Below, piece by piece: positions 51,276 through 59,836 of a DNA stretch of 64,000 bases (position 1 is its first letter; every line of letters starts with the position of its first letter). The stretch is from Anderseniella sp963787895. Its GTDB lineage: Bacteria > Pseudomonadota > Alphaproteobacteria > Rhizobiales > Aestuariivirgaceae. The stretch spans positions 372,001 through 436,000 of the forward strand of contig CAWBEX010000007.1 in NCBI GenBank assembly GCA_963787895.1, read 5' to 3'. The notes under the pieces were generated by a model. The model made no database searches. It was not told the DNA's origin and saw nothing but the letters and a program-made list of their open reading frames with translations. The translations under genes were made by a program, and so were the position numbers.

Positions 51276-52363
51276 GCGCGCCCCGAAGTGCGCTCTATCG
51301 GGCCGGATATCAGCACCCGGCCGCTATCGGGCACTTCATCGAGGTGTTCCGCAGAAACGGAAATGAAATCGCGCTGGCCACGTTCCATCAGGCTGAGGCG
51401 GACAGGCTCGCGTGAGTAATCCAGGCCGGGGTGCAGCATCAGCCTTGCTCCTGCACTGGCTGGCAGGAACAGCCAGTTGTCACCTGCGGGTCGAAATTCA
51501 ATAGTTGCATTGCCGGTGCGCGTGGCAATGGCCGGGCGGGGCCAGATCAAAGGGTCGGGCGTACGCTCTGGCAGGACATGGGTTGGGTCAAAGGCCGGGG
51601 CATCGGGAACTGGTCGCAAATGATCGTCTTCGTAGATATCACCGCCCTCGGCGACTTGCGCATACATGCCGCAAAATGCGTGGCCGGTGTAGGTTCGCAA
51701 CAGGTCCACCACGTCGATGCTGGTGTCGCCGCTCCAGGGGTCTGCGGCTGTGGCTGCACATCGCATTGCCGGTCGCAGGATGCGAAGCTTGGTGCTGCCA
51801 ATGCGCAGTGTTTGCCCGGCAAGTGCAAACTCGTCAAATGCCTGAAGCCCGGTGATGTACAGGTTGGCTCGAAATCGCAAGTGCGACAGGGTCAGGCCCG
51901 ACACCCACTCCAGCCACTCTACCGTGGCAAGATTGACTATCGACAACCCTGTGTCGGTAAAGTCCCAGTGACCGCGCGCCTGCTGCAGCCTGTGCAGGGC
52001 GATAGGTGCTTCAGGGCCTGCCTTGAAGTGATGGTTCATCAGGGCATTGACCGCGCCATCACTCCCTCCATCCAGCCCGGCTGAGGCTGTAGCATCGTCA
52101 GGCGAAGTGATGGTGAGCTCGTTGTCAGCAGTATTCACGCTGGCGGAAAATCCGGCCATTTGCGGATAAACCGTCATCTGAATGAAACTGCGGGCAGGTG
52201 TCCAGGTGCTATCGTCTGGCGGTGGCGGCTGGTTGCCGGAAGTGAAGGCATAGGCACGGTCGAAGGTGATGCCCGCACCCGCCATCAGTGTCGCGCTCTG
52301 CATTCGCTCGGCACGCATGCCCTTTACCGGGTAGCGATAAATGTATTCCAACCGCATCGTCAT
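51272..52363 (-). CDS. MOSC domain protein
   Basis: A 363-residue protein with an N-terminal MOSC beta-barrel (LEYIYRYPVKGMRAERMQSA) and a C-terminal MOSC domain that handles molybdenum cofactor or sulfur. The NLATVEWLEWVSG and LRFRANLYITGLQAFDE segments are typical, and the conserved cysteine is in RPAMRCAATAADPWSGDTS. A further 100-residue C-terminal domain (from about residue 265) is unusual in length. It begins directly at the stop of the DMT transporter gene (TGA then ATG), so the two are translationally linked. Confidence 0.87.
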   Translation of the reverse strand: MTMRLEYIYRYPVKGMRAERMQSATLMAGAGITFDRAYAFTSGNQPPPPDDSTWTPARSFIQMTVYPQMAGFSASVNTADNELTITSPDDATASAGLDGGSDGAVNALMNHHFKAGPEAPIALHRLQQARGHWDFTDTGLSIVNLATVEWLEWVSGLTLSHLRFRANLYITGLQAFDEFALAGQTLRIGSTKLRILRPAMRCAATAADPWSGDTSIDVVDLLRTYTGHAFCGMYAQVAEGGDIYEDDHLRPVPDAPAFDPTHVLPERTPDPLIWPRPAIATRTGNATIEFRPAGDNWLFLPASAGARLMLHPGLDYSREPVRLSLMERGQRDFISVSAEHLDEVPDSGRVLISGPIERTSGRA

Positions 52364-53296
52364 TCAGCGCACTAGCCTTTTGCCGAAGCCCACCCGCTTT
52401 TTAAGTTGCCGCTCACGGTACAGTGTAAACAGGCCGGACCCGACAATCAGCACGATACCTAGTAGCGCCCACCCGTCTGGCACGTCGCCGAAGACCAGAT
52501 AACCCAGAATGAGTGCATATATGATCAATGTGTAGCGGAACGGAGCAGTGTAGGCGACTTCTGTGTCGCGCAGCGACATGACGGTAAACAGGTAACCGCC
52601 GACCAGGAATACCGAGCCGAGAATGATCCAGCTGATTTCTCCTGTCTTTATAGCGGTGAAACCGTCGAGCAATGTCCATATCAGTCCAGCCAGCATGACA
52701 AACACAGAGTTGGCGAATGCCACGATTATTGACGGTACATGTGTGGCAAGGCTTCTCGTGGCGAGGTCACGCAACGCCACCGTGAAAACACACGCGAGCG
52801 CCAGCCAGGTGTAGCTGTTAAATCCGTCGCCGCCCGGCTTGATGATCAGCAGTACTCCCAGGAAGCCTACCAGAATGGCGCTGATGCGCTTCCAGCCCAC
52901 CGGTTCGCCCAGGAAGGCCATTGCCATAAGCGTTACCACCAGCGGCACGGCCTGAAGCACGGCGGTGATGTTGGGCAAAGGCAGGTGGAACAGAGCAGTG
53001 ATGAACAGGAAAGTGGATACGACATCGAACAAGGTGCGCAACATGATCTGACGTGAGAACGCTTTGGAAATGTCACCCGCGTGACCCATAAGCACTACCA
53101 GCACCGCGATGATGGCGCTGGCAAACATGCCGCGCACGAGGATGAACTGGCCTGCGCCCATGCCGTTGCCGACCATCTTCGCGATGGTGTCGTTCAACAC
53201 GAAGCATAGCATGGCAAGTGACATCAACGAACCGCCACGCACCGCAGGCGGCATGGCTTCGCCGCTAGCATCCTTTTCAGCGTTGGAAACCCTCAT
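52364..53296 (-). CDS. EamA/DMT family transporter
   Basis: A 310-residue membrane protein with ten hydrophobic segments and the internal duplication of the drug/metabolite transporter family (MLCFVLNDTIAKMVGNGMGA, FLGVLLIIKPGGDGFNSY, then DTEVAYTAPFRYTLIIYALI in the second half). A polar N-terminal tail and a basic end (RERQLKKRVGFGKRLVR) follow the positive-inside rule. It may export amino acids, nucleosides or drugs. The MOSC gene follows with no gap. Confidence 0.88.
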   Translation of the reverse strand: MRVSNAEKDASGEAMPPAVRGGSLMSLAMLCFVLNDTIAKMVGNGMGAGQFILVRGMFASAIIAVLVVLMGHAGDISKAFSRQIMLRTLFDVVSTFLFITALFHLPLPNITAVLQAVPLVVTLMAMAFLGEPVGWKRISAILVGFLGVLLIIKPGGDGFNSYTWLALACVFTVALRDLATRSLATHVPSIIVAFANSVFVMLAGLIWTLLDGFTAIKTGEISWIILGSVFLVGGYLFTVMSLRDTEVAYTAPFRYTLIIYALILGYLVFGDVPDGWALLGIVLIVGSGLFTLYRERQLKKRVGFGKRLVR

Positions 53297-53426
53297 GCCG
53301 TCTGCTTCAATCTAACAATGGACCCTTCTGGTGCAATAAGACATTGCTCGGAAGTATGCCATAGCGTTGCACGCAGGGGCGCCTTGTGCCATGAGCATTG
53401 CGGTAATCCAGATGAGGTGGAAAACA

Positions 53427-53939
53427 ATGGTTGAAGGTGGCAATGTCGATACCCGCTATGACAAGGCGTTTCCGGTGTCATGGGAACAGTTTCATCGTGA
53501 TGCGCGCGCGCTGACCTGGCGGCTGAATGAGTTCGGGCCGTTTCATGCAGTAGTGGCCATCACGCGCGGTGGGCTGGTGCCGGCTGCGGTCGTGGCGCGT
53601 GAGTTGGGCGTGCGTGTCATCGACACGATATGTGTGGCATCATATGATTACGGCGAGCAGGGGGATCTGAAGGTTCTCAAGGAGGTCAAGCAGGAGCTTG
53701 CGATTGACGGCGGTAAGGGCGTCTTGATCATTGACGACCTGGTGGACACTGGCAAGACGGCAAAGGCGGTGCGTGATTTGCTGCCGAAGGCCCATTTCGC
53801 AACCGTCTATGCGAAACCGTCCGGCAGGCCGCTGGTGGATACATTTGTCACCGAAGTAAGCCAGGATACTTGGATCTATCTGCCCTGGGATCTGACATTG
53901 CAGTTTGCGCCGCCAATTCGAGACGGTGCTAGTGCATAA
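53427..53939 (+). CDS. gpt: Xanthine-guanine phosphoribosyltransferase
   Basis: A 170-residue purine-salvage enzyme that joins PRPP to xanthine or guanine. The PRPP-binding motif is VLIIDDLVDTGKTAKAV. Other markers are FHAVVAITRGGLVPAAVVAR, ICVASYDYGEQGDLKVLKEV and the base-binding WIYLPWDLTL near the end. The length and the D-D-x-x-D-T-G motif fit Gpt closely. The ATG at 53427 is favoured because GAGGTGG lies just upstream. Confidence 0.92.
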   Translation: MVEGGNVDTRYDKAFPVSWEQFHRDARALTWRLNEFGPFHAVVAITRGGLVPAAVVARELGVRVIDTICVASYDYGEQGDLKVLKEVKQELAIDGGKGVLIIDDLVDTGKTAKAVRDLLPKAHFATVYAKPSGRPLVDTFVTEVSQDTWIYLPWDLTLQFAPPIRDGASA

Positions 53940-53971
53940 TATGAGCGAGTGCTGTTGGGGATGCCTTTGCG

Positions 53972-55525
53972 ATGAACCATATTGAAGCGCTTTCCGCCAG
54001 AACACTGCCGCAGGCTCTGCTTGAGGCAGCTGCACTCCATGGCAAGTCATACTCCATCATCGAAGACCAAACCCGTGTGAAGTTGACCTATGACCGGCTT
54101 CTGCTTGGTGCACAGGTTCTTGGCCGGGTGTTCGCGCGTCAAACGGCGCCGGGTGAGCGCGTCGGCCTGCTGCTTCCCAACGTAAATGCCACTGCTGCAA
54201 CCATTTTTGCACTGCTTTGGAGAGGGCGCACCGTGGCAATGTTGAACTTTTCCTCTGGTCAGAAGAACATCCTGTCCGCCTGCAGAACGGCGCAGATGAA
54301 GTTGGTCCTGACTTCGCGAGTGTTCGTTGCCAAGGCCGGTCTAGAAGATGTGGTGGATGCGATCGAAGATGTCGCCCGCGTAGTTTACCTTGAGGATGTA
54401 CGCAAGTCACTCGGCGTGCTCGACAAATTGCGCGGGGTAATCGACAAGCTGCGTGCCAGTCGTATTCATGCTGCCAGTGGGGTGAAGCCGTCTGATCCGG
54501 CGATCATTCTCTTCACATCCGGGTCGGAAGGAGAGCCAAAGGGCGTGGTTCTGACCCATTCCAACATCCTTGCCAACATTGCGCAGGTGGACGCCCACAT
54601 AGACCTTTCGCGGTTCAAGACGTTCTTCAATCCGCTGCCGGTGTTTCATTCGGTTGGCATGACGGGCGGCTTGTTGTTACCGCTCGTCCAGGGCATCCGC
54701 GTGGTGCTGTATCCCAGCCCGCTGCATTATCGTGAAATTCCCAAGCTGGTGGGCGAAGTGCAGGCTGATCTGCTGTTCGGCACCGATACGTTCATTGCAG
54801 GTTACGCAAGGGCTGCTGCTGCTGAGGATCTTGCTTCAGTCAAAATGATAGTGGCTGGCGCAGAGCGGGTGCGCGATGAAACGCGCAATCTGTGGGCAAG
54901 GCATGGCACCGAGATTGTCGAAGGGTATGGCGCCACCGAATGCGCGCCTGTACTGGCCCTCAACACACCCGAGACCAACAGGCACGGCTCGGTTGGGCAG
55001 TTGTTGCCGTGCATCGAGTATCGTCTGGAGCCGGTGAAGGGTATCAATGAAGGAGGCCGTCTCGTGGTGCGCGGGCCCAACGTCATGGCTGGCTACCTGC
55101 TGCCTGGTGATGGCGGCAAGCTAACCCCGCCGGACGGCGGCTGGCATGACACCGGCGACATAGTCCAGATGGATGATGACGGCTTCATCACCATAAAGGG
55201 CAGGGCAAAGCGCTTCGCCAAGCTCGGCGGCGAAATGGTCTCATTGGGTGCCATCGAGGCGCTGGCGTCGGGTGTCTGGCCGGACCATTCTCACATTGCT
55301 GTCGTGATCAATGATGGGCGCAAGGGCGAAGCCATCGTGCTGCTGACTGATCAGGACAATGCCGGACGCACTGATATGCTGGCATATGCGAAGAAGGAAG
55401 GCGTACCCGAGTTGTGGGTGCCCAAGGCTTTTCTTGTAGTGGACCACATTCCGGTGCTGGGTTCAGGCAAGGCTGACTACGCTGGCGCGCAAAGGCTGGT
55501 TGAAGAACGCGGCTCACTGTTATAG
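53972..55525 (+). CDS. Stand-alone Aas-like acyl-CoA/acyl-ACP synthetase
   Basis: A 517-residue AMP-forming ligase that activates fatty acids. Phosphate-binding motif IILFTSGSEGEPKGVVLTHS, A5 motif VEGYGATECAPVLALNTP, and the hinge region DDDGFITIKGRAKRFAKLGG are present, and the tail HIPVLGSGKADYAGAQRLV resembles the synthetase half of Aas. The acyltransferase half of Aas is missing, so it probably works with a separate acyltransferase in lipid remodelling. It follows gpt and ends 52 bases before tRNA-Leu. Confidence 0.9.
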   Translation: MNHIEALSARTLPQALLEAAALHGKSYSIIEDQTRVKLTYDRLLLGAQVLGRVFARQTAPGERVGLLLPNVNATAATIFALLWRGRTVAMLNFSSGQKNILSACRTAQMKLVLTSRVFVAKAGLEDVVDAIEDVARVVYLEDVRKSLGVLDKLRGVIDKLRASRIHAASGVKPSDPAIILFTSGSEGEPKGVVLTHSNILANIAQVDAHIDLSRFKTFFNPLPVFHSVGMTGGLLLPLVQGIRVVLYPSPLHYREIPKLVGEVQADLLFGTDTFIAGYARAAAAEDLASVKMIVAGAERVRDETRNLWARHGTEIVEGYGATECAPVLALNTPETNRHGSVGQLLPCIEYRLEPVKGINEGGRLVVRGPNVMAGYLLPGDGGKLTPPDGGWHDTGDIVQMDDDGFITIKGRAKRFAKLGGEMVSLGAIEALASGVWPDHSHIAVVINDGRKGEAIVLLTDQDNAGRTDMLAYAKKEGVPELWVPKAFLVVDHIPVLGSGKADYAGAQRLVEERGSLL

Positions 55526-55577
55526 TGCACATGGCTACGAGGACTGGTATCAAAACCTCTTTTAATTGGTTCAGTAC

Positions 55578-55664
55578 GCGGACGTGGCGAAATGGTAGAC
55601 GCAAGGGACTTAAAATCCCTCGGCCTTAAAGGCTGTGCGGGTTCAAGTCCCGCCGTCCGCACCA
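55578..55664 (+). tRNA. tRNA-Leu (anticodon TAA)
   Basis: An 87-base class II tRNA with a long variable arm. Acceptor GCGGACG (55578-55584) pairs with CGTCCGC (55654-55660); anticodon stem AGGGA/TCCCT encloses CTTAAAA with TAA at 55611-55613; T arm CGGGTTCAAGTCCCG; discriminator A and encoded CCA at 55662-55664. The next gene starts 27 bases after its end. Confidence 0.97.
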
Positions 55665-55691
55665 ACCAGTTTTGATCAGGAGTACCAGGTC

Positions 55692-56189
55692 TTGTCTGTC
55701 AGCGAAGAGATTGTAGAGAGCCTTGTTCGGAACAAGGTTGAGTTCGTTACCACCGTACCTTGCAAGCAGCTTGCAGAAGTGATCGAGGGTGTCGAGAACC
55801 ATCCAGCCATCATGCACGTGCCATCCAACAAGGAAGACGAGGGCATGGGGTTATGCGCTGGTGCCTGGATGGGCGGCAAACGTCCGTGCATTATCATGCA
55901 GAACACCGCGATTGGCGTGACAGTGAACACATTGGCCACCCTGATCCAGTATTACTCAATGCCGTTGCCCATGCTGATCAGCTATCGCGGCGAGATCGGC
56001 GAACGCGTGGCGTGCCAGGTCGAGATGGCGGTGCATACAAAGGCGCTGCTGGATCAATTGCATATCCAGACCTACCACTTCCACAAGCATGAAGACATTG
56101 AGGATCTCGACAGCATTCTCAATCACACCTACATGAGCCGCAAGCCAACCGCCATTCTGACCGACAGCAATTTCTGGGGAGGGTACTGA
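55692..56189 (+). CDS. comD: ComD-like decarboxylase alpha subunit
   Basis: A 165-residue PYR-type half of a thiamine-diphosphate decarboxylase, resembling sulfopyruvate decarboxylase ComD. Matching blocks are FVTTVPCKQLAEVIEGV, IMHVPSNKEDEGMGLCAGA (carrying the cofactor-activating Glu) and RPCIIMQNTAIGVTVNTLAT, with PMLISYRGEIGERVACQVEM. The size equals that of archaeal ComD. The start is taken as TTG 55692, with GGAG nine bases upstream; no ATG precedes the family sequence. A phosphonopyruvate decarboxylase subunit is the main alternative. Confidence 0.82.
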   Translation: MSVSEEIVESLVRNKVEFVTTVPCKQLAEVIEGVENHPAIMHVPSNKEDEGMGLCAGAWMGGKRPCIIMQNTAIGVTVNTLATLIQYYSMPLPMLISYRGEIGERVACQVEMAVHTKALLDQLHIQTYHFHKHEDIEDLDSILNHTYMSRKPTAILTDSNFWGGY

Positions 56190-56190
56190 C

Positions 56191-56754
56191 ATGATCCGCA
56201 GTGAAATCATCAAGAACCTGATCCCGGTTATTTCAAAGCATCTGGTTGTGTGCAACATCGGCTTGCCCAGCCAGGAACTGCACATGATGGATGATCAGCC
56301 ATCCAACTTTTACATGCTTGGCACCATGGGGCTTTCCTCCTCCATTGGTCTTGGTCTGGCGTTGGCACAAAGGGCCAAGGTCATATCCATTGACGGTGAT
56401 GGTTCCGTGCTGACCAACCTCGGAACTCTGCCAACAATTGCCAACAACGTGGCCGACAACTTTATCCTCTTTATAGTGGACAACGGCAGTTACGGCTCAA
56501 CCGGCGACCAGCCAACCTATGCCGGACGCAAGACATCGCTGACGGCGGTGGCAAGGGCATGCGGCTGTGACAACGTTGTCGAATGTCAGGCTGAGGAAGC
56601 TGTTGACGAGATGAAGGCAGCGCTTGCCTCGAACAAGATGACGATCATTGTGTGCAAATGCGAGAGCGGCAACATCAAGGTGCCGGTCATCGAGTATGAT
56701 GCGCCATACATCAAGCACCGCTTCATGGAAGAGGTGAAGCGCCAGAACGCGTGA
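56191..56754 (+). CDS. comE: ComE-like decarboxylase beta subunit
   Basis: A 187-residue PP-type half, one base after the alpha gene. The thiamine-diphosphate motif is SIDGDGSVLTNLGTLP and the closing N is in FIVDNGSYGSTGDQPT, the usual GDG-x(about 27)-N spacing. The MGLSSSIGLGLALAQRAKV block is standard. Together the subunits would convert a 3-acidic 2-oxo acid, such as sulfopyruvate, to the aldehyde and CO2. The gene is followed by an FMN enzyme after six bases. Confidence 0.84.
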   Translation: MIRSEIIKNLIPVISKHLVVCNIGLPSQELHMMDDQPSNFYMLGTMGLSSSIGLGLALAQRAKVISIDGDGSVLTNLGTLPTIANNVADNFILFIVDNGSYGSTGDQPTYAGRKTSLTAVARACGCDNVVECQAEEAVDEMKAALASNKMTIIVCKCESGNIKVPVIEYDAPYIKHRFMEEVKRQNA

Positions 56755-56760
56755 CCGGTC

Positions 56761-57879
56761 ATGTTTGATGATACCATCCACAGCTTTGGTGATGCGCGAC
56801 TGCTAGCGCGCAAGCGTCTGCCGTGGATGGTGTTTGACTATATTGACGGGGCAGCAGGTGATGGGCATGGCGAGCAGGCCAATCTTGCGGCGCTGCGCGA
56901 TATCCGCCTGCGTACCCGCTCACTGGTGAACGTCGAAAAGCGGGATTTATCCGTTAATCTGTTCGGCAAACGGGCAGGCCTGCCGTTCGGCATACCGCCG
57001 ATGGGTCTTTGCAACTTGTCCGGTCATGGCACCGACAAGGCGTTTGCCGGTCTCGCAGCAAAGCACAAGGTGCCGGTGGGAGTTTCCACCGCAGCCTCCA
57101 CATCGCTAGAGCAGATGGCGCAGTGGTCCGAGGGTAATGCTTGGTTTCAGCTGTATTTCAGCGGTGGTGAGAGTACGGCGATGCGGCTGGTGGATCGCGC
57201 GGCAGCGGCTGGATATGAAGTGCTGGTGCTGACGGTGGACGTGCCCGAAGTAGGTCACAGGCCGCGCGAATTGCGCCGCGGTTTCAAGGCACCTTTCCGC
57301 ATCGGTCCCTCGCAGTTCGTGGACTTTGCAATGCACCCGCGCTGGTCCATTTCTACGTTGATCAATGGCAAACCTGAGCTGGCAAATTTTGGCGGTGATT
57401 TCGGCGAGTTCGACCGCCACAGCAGCCGCGCAGGCGCGGACTGGGATTTCCTTGACCGCCTGCGTGACAGGTGGAAGGGCAAACTGGTGGTCAAGGGTGT
57501 GCTGAATGCCGACGACGCGGTTCGCATGAAGAAGGCTGGCGTTGATGCGGTGCAGGTATCGAGCCACGGCAGCCGCCAGCTTGAAGCGGCACCTCCGCCA
57601 ATTCTGGCGTTGCCCGCAATTCGCAAGGCGGTAGGCAAGGACTTCACCCTGATTTATGACTCCGGCGTCCGTTCCGGTGAAGACGTGGTGAAGGCTTACG
57701 CCATGGGCGCAAACCTTGTACTGGCGGGCCGGGCATTCCTGTTTGCCAGCGCTGCGCGCGGCGAAGCAGGTGTCAATGAAATGGCGGACTGCTTCAGGGC
57801 GCAGGCCAGCATCGCTCTTTCGCAAATGGGTCTCACGCGCATGAGTGATGTGAACCCAGATGTGATCTGGCGCACTTGA
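56761..57879 (+). CDS. FMN-dependent alpha-hydroxyacid dehydrogenase
   Basis: A 372-residue TIM-barrel enzyme of the LldD/mandelate-dehydrogenase family, which oxidises L-2-hydroxyacids to 2-oxo acids. Features are MVFDYIDGAAGDG (active Tyr), FGIPPMGLCNLSGHG, WFQLYFSGG, the lysine in LVVKGVLNADDAV, and the catalytic His/Arg in QVSSHGSRQLEAAPPPI, which differs from the usual SNHGGRQLDGAP. It is the third gene of the comDE-like operon, so its product is probably the substrate of the decarboxylase: sulfolactate to sulfopyruvate is the leading guess. No membrane helix is seen. Confidence 0.85.
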   Translation: MFDDTIHSFGDARLLARKRLPWMVFDYIDGAAGDGHGEQANLAALRDIRLRTRSLVNVEKRDLSVNLFGKRAGLPFGIPPMGLCNLSGHGTDKAFAGLAAKHKVPVGVSTAASTSLEQMAQWSEGNAWFQLYFSGGESTAMRLVDRAAAAGYEVLVLTVDVPEVGHRPRELRRGFKAPFRIGPSQFVDFAMHPRWSISTLINGKPELANFGGDFGEFDRHSSRAGADWDFLDRLRDRWKGKLVVKGVLNADDAVRMKKAGVDAVQVSSHGSRQLEAAPPPILALPAIRKAVGKDFTLIYDSGVRSGEDVVKAYAMGANLVLAGRAFLFASAARGEAGVNEMADCFRAQASIALSQMGLTRMSDVNPDVIWRT

Positions 57880-57978
57880 TCATGGTACATGGCAATTCTG
57901 GCGCTTAATTGTGCCCGCAGCGTTGCCGGAACGCGCCTGTTGCTGATCATGGCTGACTGATGTTGCCAGGCGACCGCT

Positions 57979-58731
57979 CTACCCAAACATTCCGCCGGTA
58001 TCGCTGTCGATCACGATGGACGCCATGGTGACATGGCGCGGGCGGGTGAGGGCAAAGATGCCTGCCTCGACACAATCGCGCGAGGTGGCCATGGCGACGG
58101 GACCGCGTTGCCTGTTCCACTCTTTTTCGTTCAACGGCGAGATGGTCTCAAGGTTTGGCGGATACAGTGCATGCACGCGCACCGGCTTGCCCTTTAGTTC
58201 TTCCCGCAACCCGTCCGACATGCCGGCCTGGGCGTGCTTGCCCATCTTGAACGGAATGGCAGCTTCCTGAAGCGGCCCGTTCTGAATGCCTGATATGGAC
58301 ACGATGTTGAGAATGTCACCGGCACCGGACGCAATGAGCGACGGCACCAGCTTGCGCGTCAAAAGGAATGTGCCGCTCGCGGCTGCGTTGATCGTGCTGA
58401 TCACCGAATAGGCATCATACGCGTCCATGTCACCAGCCAGCCATTGCGCGCCATTGTTTATGAGAATGTCGAGTTTCGGGTGTGCCGCTGCCATTTCCTC
58501 GCCGAACTCATTGACGCGGCCCGTGTCAGCCAGGTCAAGCAGGTGGGTTTCGGGTTGAACACCGGTGCGCACCTGTATCGACTGGGCAGTGCCTTCCAGC
58601 ACTTCGGTCAGGCGCCCGGTCATGATGACATGGCAGCCTGCATCAGCCAGGGTGACAGCAAACGCCGCGCCCAGCCCGCGCGATGCGCCTGTAATCAGAG
58701 CCGTCTTGCCCTTCAATGCGCCATCGTCCAT
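57979..58731 (-). CDS. Short-chain dehydrogenase-like protein without the catalytic Tyr
   Basis: A 250-residue SDR-fold protein. The NAD(P) motif TGASRGLGAAFAV and the NNGAQW segment are normal. The active-site serine is Ser147 (VSISG) and the lysine Lys165, but the tyrosine of YxxxK is Phe161 (IPFKMGKHA). The tail HALYPPNLETISPL is also changed from the usual P-G form. It may have a different reaction, or act as a binding protein. It overlaps by one base the end of the upstream lyase gene, so the two are co-translated. Confidence 0.82.
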   Translation of the reverse strand: MDDGALKGKTALITGASRGLGAAFAVTLADAGCHVIMTGRLTEVLEGTAQSIQVRTGVQPETHLLDLADTGRVNEFGEEMAAAHPKLDILINNGAQWLAGDMDAYDAYSVISTINAAASGTFLLTRKLVPSLIASGAGDILNIVSISGIQNGPLQEAAIPFKMGKHAQAGMSDGLREELKGKPVRVHALYPPNLETISPLNEKEWNRQRGPVAMATSRDCVEAGIFALTRPRHVTMASIVIDSDTGGMFG

Positions 58732-59780
58732 CAGACTGCCCCTTCAGTAACAATGATCAATGGCCGCTCCGCATCGCCGTAAATTTTCAACGCTGCATAA
58801 CCTGCAGCGCCCGACGGTGTCGTGGCAATACCCATCGCGGTGATCCGGTTTGCTGCATCTGTGGCTTGCTCGTCGGTTACAGTCATGAAGTTGACGCCGG
58901 TGCGTTCGAATATGCCGAATGCGATCAATGACGGTTCCTTGCAATCGAGCCGTCCCATGTTTGAGTCGGCTCCGGTTACCTGGACCGGATAACCTGCTGC
59001 TGCACTTTCAACCAGACATGGAGCGCGGTCCGGCTCGACGATAATGATCTCGGGTTGAACCTTCCAGTTCTTGCGGATCATGTGCGTTGTAGCCCCTGCG
59101 ATGCCACCTACACCAGCCTGCAGGAATACATGAGTTGGCCAGTCGTCAGACTTTTCAAACTCGGCGCGCAACTCCTCGGCAATGACTGTATAGCCTTCCA
59201 TGATCATCAAAGGTGAGCGGGAGTAGCCGACCCAACATCCATCGGCCAGCAGAATTGCATTGGTCTCTTTGGCGTTCTGGATGGCTGCGGCATTGCTGGC
59301 GGCATAGTCATTGCCTGCGCGCACTACTTCTGCGCCCTGGGTGTCGCGAAGCCGGGTTTCGAAACCTGCTGGTACTGTGGCTGCAAGAAAGATGCGCGCC
59401 TTGGCACCGAAGATTCGCGCTCCGGCTGCAACAGCCATTCCGTGATTGCCTGCACTGGCGCACACGAAGGTCATGCCGGCCGCGAAAGCCTTCACTTCAT
59501 CCAACATGTAGTCTTGAGGTTTGAGCGGGGTGTTGCCAGCCGCCTGCCATGCTTCGTCAATAAACCGCGCAACGGCATAAACACCCCCCAGCGCCTTGAA
59601 CGCGCCGAGGTTCATGCGGCTGGTTTCGTCTTTCACCAGCATGGTGCCCCCGCCGGGTGCAAATTTGGTGAATAGTGGCGTAACCGCATAGGCAGGGCAT
59701 GCGGCCAACAGCGACTGCGGAATGGTTGGGTCCGGCTCGAACACCGGCACATCAGACAACTGGGCGATTTGTTTCGACAT
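58731..59780 (-). CDS. Diaminopropionate-ammonia-lyase-like PLP enzyme
   Basis: A 349-residue fold-type II PLP enzyme. The cofactor lysine is in SRMNLGAFKALGGVYAVAR, after LVKDETSRMN; the phosphate-binding region is CASAGNHGMAVAAGARIFGA, and the glycine loop is QAGVGGIAGATTH. These match diaminopropionate ammonia-lyase (about 400 residues) more than threonine deaminase, though this protein is shorter. It would remove ammonia from a diamino or hydroxyamino acid to give a 2-oxo acid. The SDR-like gene follows with one base of overlap. Confidence 0.84.
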   Translation of the reverse strand: MSKQIAQLSDVPVFEPDPTIPQSLLAACPAYAVTPLFTKFAPGGGTMLVKDETSRMNLGAFKALGGVYAVARFIDEAWQAAGNTPLKPQDYMLDEVKAFAAGMTFVCASAGNHGMAVAAGARIFGAKARIFLAATVPAGFETRLRDTQGAEVVRAGNDYAASNAAAIQNAKETNAILLADGCWVGYSRSPLMIMEGYTVIAEELRAEFEKSDDWPTHVFLQAGVGGIAGATTHMIRKNWKVQPEIIIVEPDRAPCLVESAAAGYPVQVTGADSNMGRLDCKEPSLIAFGIFERTGVNFMTVTDEQATDAANRITAMGIATTPSGAAGYAALKIYGDAERPLIIVTEGAV

Positions 59781-59836
59781 GCCGGCAACTTATTTGCCCC
59801 GGCGGCAAACTTCCAGAACTTATTGCGTTGCCACAG

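Noticed and set aside
55578..57879. Genomic island integrated at tRNA-Leu
   Set aside because: There is no integrase, no duplicated tRNA end, and the downstream genes look native in composition.
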